Shown here in pieces: positions 1-5,609 of a DNA stretch of 5,669 nt. This DNA is from Betaproteobacteria bacterium RIFCSPLOWO2_02_FULL_68_150. Lineage in GTDB: Bacteria > Pseudomonadota > Gammaproteobacteria > Burkholderiales > SG8-39. The notes under the pieces were generated by a model. That model searched no databases and had not been told where the DNA came from. It worked only from the letters and a program-made list of their open reading frames with translations. Both the position numbers and the translations under genes were made by a program. Positions within the stretch are counted from its first letter, which is position 1; each line of letters begins with the position of its first letter. The DNA is taken from positions 2,140-7,808 of the forward strand of contig MERE01000097.1 in assembly GCA_001771975.1 (NCBI GenBank), in the 5' to 3' direction.

Positions 1-11
1 TAATGCGCGCC

Positions 12-869
12 TCAGGCGAGCGCGGTGGGCTGCGGCAACGCGCGCTCCAGGCGCTGGCCGCCGGTGAAGACGAGGTAATGCCGGCCGCTCGCGCGCCCGA
101 GCATGGTGAGGCCCACGCGTTGCGCGACCTCATAACCCATCTGGGTGAGCCCCGAGCGCGAAACCAGGAACGGGATCTGCATCTGCGCACACTTGATCAC
201 CATCTCGGAGGTGAGCCGCCCCGTGGTGTAGAAGATCTTGTCGGAGCCGTCGATGGCGTCGAGCCACATGCGTCCGGCGATCGCGTCGACCGCGTTGTGG
301 CGGCCGACGTCCTCGACGAACATCAGGATTTCCGCGGACGCCGCGCCGCTCGCGCAGGCGAGCGCGCAGCCGTGCACCGCTCCCGACTGTTTGTAGATGG
401 TTTCATGGCGGCGCACCTTTTCGATCAGGTCGAACAGCTGCGCATCCGCGAGACGCACGTCGTCGCGCAGCTTGACGCGCTCGATCTCCTCCATCAGGTT
501 GCCGAACATCGTGCCCTGGCCGCAGCCGCTGGTGACGGTGCGCCGGCTCATCTTCTGCTTCAGGCCGCGCACGGAACGCCTGCGCGTGGTGACGGCCGCG
601 GAATCGGTGTCCCAATCCACCTGCACCGCGGCGATCGCGTCGATCGAATCGACCAGCCGCTGGTTGCGCAGGTAGCCCAGCACCAGCGCTTCGGGCGCGT
701 GGCCGAGCGTCATGAGCGTCACGATCTCGCGCTTGTCGAGATAGATCGTGAGCGGATGCTCGCCCGCGATCGAGGTCGGCACCATCTCGCCGCGCTCGTT
801 GATCGCCTCGACCTCGAAGGTCGCCGGGCGGGCGGCGTCGGTCAGCAGCGGGCGGGAGGCTTTAGCCAC
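12..869 (-). CDS. fdhD: Formate dehydrogenase accessory sulfurtransferase FdhD
   Basis: FdhD carries sulfur from a cysteine desulfurase (IscS in E. coli) to the bis-MGD molybdenum cofactor of formate dehydrogenase; without it the enzyme is inactive. It acts in the cytoplasm. The 285-residue product has the usual family length. Visible family motifs are VEDVGRHNAVD (185-195), TTGRLTSEMVIK (215-226) and SRSGLTQMG (237-245). The loop that normally carries the CxxC pair reads SGCGQG (114-119): Cys116 is present but the second Cys is replaced by Gly119. The start is a GTG at 869-867. It is the only credible start, because an in-frame TAG lies six codons upstream (887-885) and the next Met is residue 30. 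The start overlaps the end of moaA by 8 nt, so translation is probably coupled to moaA. The Shine-Dalgarno sequence is weak. The family assignment is secure; loss of the second Cys is read directly. Confidence 0.96.
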   Translation of the reverse strand: MAKASRPLLTDAARPATFEVEAINERGEMVPTSIAGEHPLTIYLDKREIVTLMTLGHAPEALVLGYLRNQRLVDSIDAIAAVQVDWDTDSAAVTTRRRSVRGLKQKMSRRTVTSGCGQGTMFGNLMEEIERVKLRDDVRLADAQLFDLIEKVRRHETIYKQSGAVHGCALACASGAASAEILMFVEDVGRHNAVDAIAGRMWLDAIDGSDKIFYTTGRLTSEMVIKCAQMQIPFLVSRSGLTQMGYEVAQRVGLTMLGRASGRHYLVFTGGQRLERALPQPTALA

Positions 870-1932
870 CGATATAGGACATCTCTACCTTGCGCAGGCG
901 CGCGGTCTCCGCGGTGCGGATCTCGGAATAGCGGTCGCTGCGGCCGTTCCAGAGCGCCGCGATGCGGTCGCGGATCGCCTCGTCGGAGCCGCCGCCGCGC
1001 AGCAGGGCTTTCAGGTCGTGGCCGGCGCTCGCAAAAAGGCACGTGAAGAGCGCGCCTTCGGTCGACAGGCGGATGCGATTGCAATCGCGGCAAAAGGCCT
1101 GCGTCACCGAGGAGATGACGCCGATTTCGCCGGCGCCGTCGCGGTAGCGCCAGCGCGCCGCGACTTCGCCGGCGTACTGCGGGTCGAGCGACTCGAGCGG
1201 AAAGTGCGCGTTGATGCGCGCGAGCACCTCGGCCGAGGGCACGACGTCGTCCATGCGCCAGCCGTTGGTCGAGCCGACGTCCATGTACTCGATGAAGCGC
1301 ACGACGTGGCCGCTGCCGCGAAAGTGGCGCGCCAGGTCGACGATCTGGTGATCGTTCATCGCGCGCTTCACCACCATGTTGATCTTGACCGGAGCAAGCC
1401 CGGCGGCGGCAGCGGCGGCGATGCCCTCGAGCACCGTGGTGACCGCCACGTCGGCGTCGTTCATCCTGCGGAAGGTGGCGTCGTCGAGCGAGTCGAGGCT
1501 CACCGTGACGCGCTGCAGGCCCGCCTCGCGCAGCTTGGGCGCCTGGCGCGCGAGCAAAGACCCGTTCGTGGTCAGCGTCAGGTCGGCGCCGAGCGGCGCG
1601 AGCAGCGCGACCAGTTTGTGCAGGTCCTTGCGCACCAGCGGCTCGCCGCCGGTGAGGCGGATCTTCTTCACCCCCAGGCCGACAAAGATGCGCGCCGTGC
1701 GCGCGATCTCCTCGAAGCTGAGGATCGCAGAATGCGGCAGGAAGGCATGGTTGGCGTCGAACACTTCGCGCGGCATGCAGTAGACGCAGCGGAAGTTGCA
1801 GCGGTCCGTGACCGAGATGCGCAGGTCGCGCAGCGGCCGCGCCAGCGCGTCGCGCGGCGGCGTGCCGTCCCAGGGCGGCGCCGCGGCCGCGGCCCCGCTC
1901 TCGAGACGAATCGGAATAACCTTTTCGATCAT
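862..1932 (-). CDS. moaA: GTP 3',8-cyclase MoaA (molybdenum cofactor biosynthesis)
   Basis: MoaA is the radical-SAM enzyme that, with MoaC, converts GTP to cyclic pyranopterin monophosphate, the first step of molybdenum cofactor synthesis. The 356-residue protein has the radical-SAM motif CNFRCVYC (Cys45, Cys49, Cys52), the GGEP SAM-binding motif (95-98), and the second [4Fe-4S] site Cys281, Cys284 and Cys298 (CxxC-x13-C), which binds GTP in known MoaA. Arg38, Arg286 and Arg288 sit where GTP-contacting arginines are found in characterised MoaA. The protein ends in the conserved Gly-Gly tail needed for catalysis. The reading frame is open far upstream, but ATG 1932-1930 is chosen because the conserved domain begins about 35 residues later and the extension runs antisense to the DUF3305 gene. 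Residues 11-30 are an Ala/Pro-rich leader. It overlaps fdhD at its 3' end, forming a cofactor-supply pair divergent from the FDH accessory operon. A general moaA copy may exist elsewhere in the genome. Confidence 0.96.
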   Translation of the reverse strand: MIEKVIPIRLESGAAAAAPPWDGTPPRDALARPLRDLRISVTDRCNFRCVYCMPREVFDANHAFLPHSAILSFEEIARTARIFVGLGVKKIRLTGGEPLVRKDLHKLVALLAPLGADLTLTTNGSLLARQAPKLREAGLQRVTVSLDSLDDATFRRMNDADVAVTTVLEGIAAAAAAGLAPVKINMVVKRAMNDHQIVDLARHFRGSGHVVRFIEYMDVGSTNGWRMDDVVPSAEVLARINAHFPLESLDPQYAGEVAARWRYRDGAGEIGVISSVTQAFCRDCNRIRLSTEGALFTCLFASAGHDLKALLRGGGSDEAIRDRIAALWNGRSDRYSEIRTAETARLRKVEMSYIGG

Positions 1933-1977
1933 GATGACTTGCGCCCCAAAATCATAGCAGAGGGTATAGTTGCCGGA
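1933..1977. promoter_or_regulatory. 45-bp divergent intergenic region with putative back-to-back -10 elements
   Basis: This gap between the start codons of moaA (minus) and the DUF3305 gene (plus) must hold any local promoters for both transcripts unless they lie inside the opposing gene. A -10-like TATAGT is at 1965-1970 on the plus strand; initiation about 7 nt later would fall next to the ATG at 1978, giving a leaderless or nearly leaderless mRNA. A -10-like TATGAT is at 1956-1951 on the minus strand and would give a leader of roughly 12 nt for moaA. Neither has a good -35 hexamer at 16-18 bp (TTGCGC at 1939-1944 is 20 bp from the plus -10). The gap is visibly richer in A+T than its surroundings. 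No FNR-type or sigma-54-type site was found. The promoter calls are inference. Confidence 0.4.
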
Positions 1978-2451
1978 ATGGAAAAACCGAGCTTTCCGGT
2001 CGCCGTCGTCATGCAGCGCCGCCTTACATCGAACCGCTGGCAGGCGCAAGTCTGGGAGCCGCACGGCGTGCTTTCCGGGCACGTCGGCGGCGGCGAGCCG
2101 GAGATGCTGGTCGATCGCGAAGGCGTGCAGCAGTGGCTGCACCCGGGCTTTACGCTGCGCCTGTACCGCGACGAGGCCGAGGGCTACTACCTCAACGTCT
2201 CTTCGGGCAGCCCGCGCGTGTTCGTGCTGTGGCAGATGGACGGCGAGCGTGGCGTGCCGCTCGAGGTGACCGTGAGCTACAACGAGGGCGGGCGCTGGCT
2301 CGACGGCGGCCAGTCGGTGGACAGCGTGGCGATGCCGCAGGAGCTGTTCGCGTGGGTCGGCGAGTACGTCGAGCAGAACTACCGTCCCGAGCCGAGGAAA
2401 CGGATCAAGCCGCGCTCGTTCATGCATCCGAAGGACCGCGCCGCGCAATGA
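1978..2451 (+). CDS. DUF3305 domain protein (formate dehydrogenase locus)
   Basis: This is a soluble-looking protein of 157 residues with no signal peptide, membrane segment or cysteine. It matches the DUF3305 pattern as I recall it: an N-terminal VMQRR segment followed by N-x-W (about 10-21), a central LYRDEAEGYYLNVSSGSPRV stretch (62-81), a VTVSYNE segment (97-103), and VAMPQELFAWV (117-127) followed by a basic PEPRKRIKPR tail (137-146). The biochemical function is not known; the family is recurrently found next to molybdenum/tungsten formate dehydrogenases, which suggests a role in their assembly or regulation. The start ATG 1978-1980 fits the beginning of the conserved domain; upstream in-frame sequence lies antisense to moaA. 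There is no clear Shine-Dalgarno sequence (a weak AGGG lies 13 nt upstream). The 3' end overlaps the next gene by 4 nt (ATGA). Confidence 0.88.
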   Translation: MEKPSFPVAVVMQRRLTSNRWQAQVWEPHGVLSGHVGGGEPEMLVDREGVQQWLHPGFTLRLYRDEAEGYYLNVSSGSPRVFVLWQMDGERGVPLEVTVSYNEGGRWLDGGQSVDSVAMPQELFAWVGEYVEQNYRPEPRKRIKPRSFMHPKDRAAQ

Positions 2452-2894
2452 GCGAGGAGCAGGAACGCTTTCTGCAGCGCTGGTCGCGCCGCAAGGTCGA
2501 GGCGCGTGAAGCGCCGCCGGCTGCGGCAGAGGTGCCGGAACCGGCAGCGGCGCTGCCTGCCGCAGATGCCGGCGCGCCGTTGCCGCTGCCGTGCGTGGAA
2601 CAACTCACGCCCGAATCCGACTTCAGGCCGTTCATGGATGCGCGGGTCGAGCCGGCGACGCGGCGCGCGGCGCTGAAGCGGCTGTTTGCGGATGCGCACT
2701 TCAATGTCCCCGATTCGTTCGAAGCCTACGCGGAGGACTACACGGGCGGCGAGACGATTCCGGAGGAGATGCTGAAGACGCTCAATCAGGCGCGCAGGAT
2801 TGCGTTCGACGAGCCCGTCGCGCAGGCCGCAACCGAACCGCGCGCGGATGCACCCACGGAACTCGAGGATGGCGCCGGCAAACAAGACGTTTAA
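2448..2894 (+). CDS. DUF3306 domain protein (formate dehydrogenase locus)
   Basis: This small protein of 148 residues fits DUF3306. It begins with FLQRWSRRK (8-16), has an Ala/Pro-rich linker (about 21-48), then the conserved core: LTPESDFRPFM (53-63), an Arg-rich helix and LKRLFADAHFNVPDSF (76-91), and a YAEDYT segment (94-99). The C-terminal 25 or so residues are acidic and poorly conserved-looking. No catalytic motif is apparent and the function is unknown. In other genomes the family sits beside DUF3305 and formate dehydrogenase genes, so the two probably act in the same process, perhaps together. The start overlaps the DUF3305 stop in an ATGA arrangement, with AAGGA at 2431-2435 as a distant possible ribosome site; translational coupling is likely. 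Its 3' end overlaps the following gene by 26 nt. Confidence 0.87.
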   Translation: MSEEQERFLQRWSRRKVEAREAPPAAAEVPEPAAALPAADAGAPLPLPCVEQLTPESDFRPFMDARVEPATRRAALKRLFADAHFNVPDSFEAYAEDYTGGETIPEEMLKTLNQARRIAFDEPVAQAATEPRADAPTELEDGAGKQDV

Positions 2895-4947
2895 GGTTTG
2901 CAGCTGCAACGGCACCATCGCGCTCGACGCGAAACGGCTTGCCGCGGCGCTCGGTGGGGGGCAGCCGCTGAGAATCCACACCGAACTGTGCCGCAAGGAG
3001 GCGAGCGCGTTCCAGGCTGCGCTGGCCGATCCCGACGTGATCGTCGCGTGCACGCAGGAAGCGCCGCTGTTCGCCGAACTGGCTGAGTCCGCGCAATCCA
3101 ACGCGCGTCTCGGTTTCGCCAATATCCGCGAATTCGCGGGCTGGTCCGCCGAGGGCAGCGCGGCGACGCCGAAAATCGCGGCGCTGCTTGCTGCGGCCGC
3201 GTTGCCGGAACCGGAACCGGTGCCGGCCGTGGCATTCAAATCGGGCGGACAGCTGCTCGTGATCGGTCCGTCGGAGGCTGCGATTGCCTGGGCCGAGCGG
3301 CTGGCCGGCTCGCTTGAAGTGAGCGTGCTGCTGACTTCGGCGAACCGCGGCGAACTGCCGGCGGCGCGCGATTTCCCTGTCTGGTCGGGGCGTGTGTTGC
3401 GCCTGACGGGCTGGCTGGGGGCGTTCGAGCTCGAGTGGCGCCAGGAAAACCCGATCGACCTCGAGCTTTGCACGCGCTGCAACGCCTGCGTGCGCGCCTG
3501 CCCGGAGCAGGCGATCGACTTCAGCTACCAGATCGATCTCGCGAAGTGCAAGGCGCATCGCGCCTGCGTGAAGGCGTGCGGCGCGGTCGGCGCGATCGAT
3601 TTCGCGCGGGCAGCGGAGCCGAGAACCGAACGCTTCGACCTGGTGCTCGATCTGCAGCGCGAACCGGTCCTCAAGCTTCACGGGCTGCCGCAGGGCTATC
3701 TCGCGCCGGGTGCCGATCCTCTCGAACAGGCGCTCGCGGCGCAGAGACTGACAGCCCTGGTCGGGGAGTTCGAGAAGCCGCGCTTCGTGCAGTACCGCGA
3801 GCGCATCTGCGCGCACGCGCGCTCGGGGATCACGGGCTGCAGCCGCTGCCTGGAGGTCTGCTCCACGCAGGCGATCGCGGCGGACGGCGATCACGTCAAG
3901 GTGGAGTCGCACCTTTGCTCGGGCTGCGGCGGCTGCACTACCGTCTGCCCGTCGGGTGCGCTGACCTATGTCTACCCGAGCGTAGCCGATGTCGGCGTCC
4001 GGCTGAAGACGCTGTTGTCGACTTATCGCGAGGCGGGCGGCGAGGATGCCTGCATCGTGTTCCATGACGCCGAGGGCGGGCGCGCTGCCATGCTCGCGCT
4101 CGGCCGGCGCGGCAAGGGGCTGCCCGCGAAAGCGATCCCGGTCGAGTGCCACCATGTGGCTTCGGTAGGGATCGACACCTTGCTGGGCGCGATCTGTTAT
4201 GGCGCGAGCCGGGTGCTGGTGCTCGCCACGGAAGACGTTGCAGCGGAGTATGCGCAAGCGCTGCGCGAACAGATGCGCCTCGCCAACATCGTGCTGGGTG
4301 CCCTCGGCTTCGAGGGCCGGCATAGCGAGCTGATCGATGCCGCGACCCTCGAGCAAAGTCTCTGGCAGCAACCGGCTGCGGCCAAGGCTGCCGCGACTGC
4401 GGTATTCAATCTGTCGCCGGAAAAGCGCACGTCGCTCGATTTCGAGCTGGATCACCTGGCGAAGCACGCGCCGGCGCCGAAGGACCTGATCGAATTGCCT
4501 TCCGGCGCGCCGTTCGGCACGCTCGCGGTCGACAGGGCGAAGTGCACTCTGTGCAAGGCCTGCATCGGCGCCTGTCCGGAATCGGCGCTGCTCGACTCGC
4601 CGGATGCGCCGCGCCTGCGCATCGTCGAGCGCAACTGCGTGCAGTGCGGCCTGTGCGCCAAGACCTGCCCCGAGGATGCGATCCGCCTCGTGCCCCGCTT
4701 GCTGCTCACCGCGCAGGCGCGCGAGGCCGTGACGCTGAACGAGGCCGAGCCGTTCAACTGCGTGCGCTGCGGCAAGCCCTTCGGCACCAAACCGATGGTC
4801 GAGGCGATGCTCGCCAAGATCGGCGGCCACGCCATGTTTGCCGGTGCCGGAGTGAGGCGGCTGCAGATGTGCGGCGATTGCCGCGTGGTGGACATGATGG
4901 ACGCGAAGAACGAAGCGTCGATTTTCGATTTTCCCGGCACGAAATGA
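2869..4947 (+). CDS. Multi-cluster [4Fe-4S] protein, HdrA-like, FDH-associated
   Basis: This large cytoplasmic iron-sulfur protein (692 residues, no signal peptide or membrane helix) probably moves electrons in or around the formate dehydrogenase system; its partners are unknown. Seen in order: an N-terminal domain with Cys11, Cys13, Cys41 and Cys61 (VCSCNGT, LCRKE, VACTQEAPLF); an Ala/Pro linker (107-121); a Rossmann-like strand-turn-helix (129-157) with GPSEAA instead of GxGxxG; a ferredoxin module with Cys201/204/207/211 and then Cys227, His230, Cys233, Cys237; a second module with Cys314/324/327/331 and Cys350/353/356/360; a segment resembling MvhD/FlpD (about 382-490); a third module with Cys559/562/565/569 and Cys590/593/596/600; and a terminal CVRC...CGDC pair (631-634, 668-671). 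The ATG at 2869 is preferred because GGA lies 8 nt upstream and the domain starts at once; in-frame upstream ATGs at 2848 and 2800 would add 7 or 23 residues inside DUF3306. Databases would probably label it 4Fe-4S binding protein. The HdrA relation is inferred from motif order. Confidence 0.92.
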   Translation: MAPANKTFKVCSCNGTIALDAKRLAAALGGGQPLRIHTELCRKEASAFQAALADPDVIVACTQEAPLFAELAESAQSNARLGFANIREFAGWSAEGSAATPKIAALLAAAALPEPEPVPAVAFKSGGQLLVIGPSEAAIAWAERLAGSLEVSVLLTSANRGELPAARDFPVWSGRVLRLTGWLGAFELEWRQENPIDLELCTRCNACVRACPEQAIDFSYQIDLAKCKAHRACVKACGAVGAIDFARAAEPRTERFDLVLDLQREPVLKLHGLPQGYLAPGADPLEQALAAQRLTALVGEFEKPRFVQYRERICAHARSGITGCSRCLEVCSTQAIAADGDHVKVESHLCSGCGGCTTVCPSGALTYVYPSVADVGVRLKTLLSTYREAGGEDACIVFHDAEGGRAAMLALGRRGKGLPAKAIPVECHHVASVGIDTLLGAICYGASRVLVLATEDVAAEYAQALREQMRLANIVLGALGFEGRHSELIDAATLEQSLWQQPAAAKAAATAVFNLSPEKRTSLDFELDHLAKHAPAPKDLIELPSGAPFGTLAVDRAKCTLCKACIGACPESALLDSPDAPRLRIVERNCVQCGLCAKTCPEDAIRLVPRLLLTAQAREAVTLNEAEPFNCVRCGKPFGTKPMVEAMLAKIGGHAMFAGAGVRRLQMCGDCRVVDMMDAKNEASIFDFPGTK

Positions 4948-5531
4948 CGCTGCCGCTGGCGCCGGAAGACGAGGCGCGCGCCAATCTGTATGGGCTGCTC
5001 GCGCAGCTGTTCTATGCGCCGCCGGAGGGCGAGTTGCTGCGGCTGCTCGCGCGCGGCGATGCGGTTGTCGCGGAGGCGGCCGCGAGCGCGCTCGCCGAGG
5101 CGTGGCAGGCGTTGGCGCAGAGCGCCTCCGGCGCCCGGCCGGATGCAGTGCGCGAGGAGTACGAACTGCTGTTCGTAGGCACGGGCAGGGCCGAAATCAC
5201 GCTCTACACCGGGGCCTACACTCTGCAAGGCGTGCTCGACAATCCCCTCGTGCAATTGAGGGATTTTCTCTTGGCGCATGGACTCGCGCGCCGGCATGCG
5301 GTTCACGAACCGGAAGACCACATTGCTGCGCTGTGCGAAGTGATGCGCCATCTCATCGTGCGAAGCGATGCGGCAGCGCAGCGAGAGTTCTTTCAGGGCT
5401 ACCTCGCGCAGGCGGGGCCCGTCTTGTGCGACGCAATATCGAATCATCCGAAGGCCGGCTTCTATCGCCACGCCGCGCGCCTGGCACGAACCTTCTTCGA
5501 ACTCGAGCACGCCGCGATTGAGATGGAATAG
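4944..5531 (+). CDS. TorD/DmsD-family molybdoenzyme chaperone
   Basis: This cytoplasmic all-helical chaperone of the TorD/DmsD/NarJ superfamily binds the apo form or Tat leader of a molybdoenzyme subunit until cofactor is inserted. The protein has 195 residues, close to the usual 180-220. It shows the family hallmarks: an N-terminal helix with LYGLLAQLFYAPP (15-27), REEYELLFVG (70-79), a Tyr-rich LYTGAYTLQG (87-96), and the signature EPEDHIA (122-128), then a C-terminal FYRHAARLARTFFELE helix (173-188). It starts at ATG 4944, overlapping the preceding stop by 4 nt (ATGA), with no separate Shine-Dalgarno sequence, so it depends on upstream translation. Context points to FDH as its client. Family members are too alike in sequence to name it torD, dmsD or fdh-specific with certainty. 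Confidence 0.93.
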   Translation: MTLPLAPEDEARANLYGLLAQLFYAPPEGELLRLLARGDAVVAEAAASALAEAWQALAQSASGARPDAVREEYELLFVGTGRAEITLYTGAYTLQGVLDNPLVQLRDFLLAHGLARRHAVHEPEDHIAALCEVMRHLIVRSDAAAQREFFQGYLAQAGPVLCDAISNHPKAGFYRHAARLARTFFELEHAAIEME

Positions 5532-5609
5532 AATCTTCGCGCAGTGGTTCACCGAGAAGCGGCGCGCGCGGAATGGCTCACCGGCGCGCAACGACAAAGA
5601 GGAGGCCCT
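5532..5609 (+). other. 78-bp spacer before the Tat-protein gene
   Basis: This is the only non-coding gap inside the plus-strand gene run. It is GC-rich and shows no convincing -35/-10 pair and no hairpin followed by a T tract, so neither a promoter nor an intrinsic terminator is supported. Two imperfect copies of a 10-mer, TGGTTCACCG (5545-5554) and TGGCTCACCG (5574-5583), differ at one base; they may be chance. The spacer ends in a strong ribosome site. Confidence 0.5.
5600..5605 (+). promoter_or_regulatory. Strong Shine-Dalgarno AGGAGG for the Tat-protein gene
   Basis: AGGAGG lies 4 nt before the ATG at 5610 and fixes that start. It is the strongest ribosome site in the window, in contrast to the coupled or weak starts of the upstream accessory genes. 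This fits higher translation of the following gene than of the maturation factors. Confidence 0.85.

Noticed and set aside
3..1046. 347-codon plus-strand frame opposite fdhD
   Set aside because: Low-complexity Arg/Ala/His product antisense to a clear FdhD; no ribosome site or family match.
1928..1935. Palindrome ATCATGAT at the moaA start as an operator
   Set aside because: It is 8 bp, spans the start codon and has no second site; chance is likely.
748..1977. 410-codon upstream extension of the DUF3305 frame
   Set aside because: It is antisense to moaA and the conserved DUF3305 region begins at the ATG at 1978.
1933..2448. 172-codon upstream extension of moaA on the minus strand
   Set aside because: It runs antisense to DUF3305, has no domain, and MoaA has normal length from the ATG at 1932.
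2519..2590. GC-rich repeats coding Ala/Pro stretches in DUF3306 (similar at 3190-3230 in the iron-sulfur gene) as DNA repeats
   Set aside because: They are simple interdomain linkers encoded by biased codons, without a regular repeat unit.
2782..4830. 682-codon open frame on the minus strand opposite the iron-sulfur protein gene
   Set aside because: The product is Arg/Ala/His-rich with no recognisable domain. It arises from codon bias in a GC-rich gene whose plus-strand product has clear cluster motifs.
5545..5583. Direct repeat TGGTTCACCG/TGGCTCACCG as a regulator site
   Set aside because: Only two imperfect copies in GC-rich sequence, 29 bp apart, without an associated promoter.
4452..5597. 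381-codon open frame on the minus strand opposite the end of the iron-sulfur gene and the TorD-like gene
   Set aside because: No domain is visible, and both plus-strand genes beneath it are well supported by motifs.
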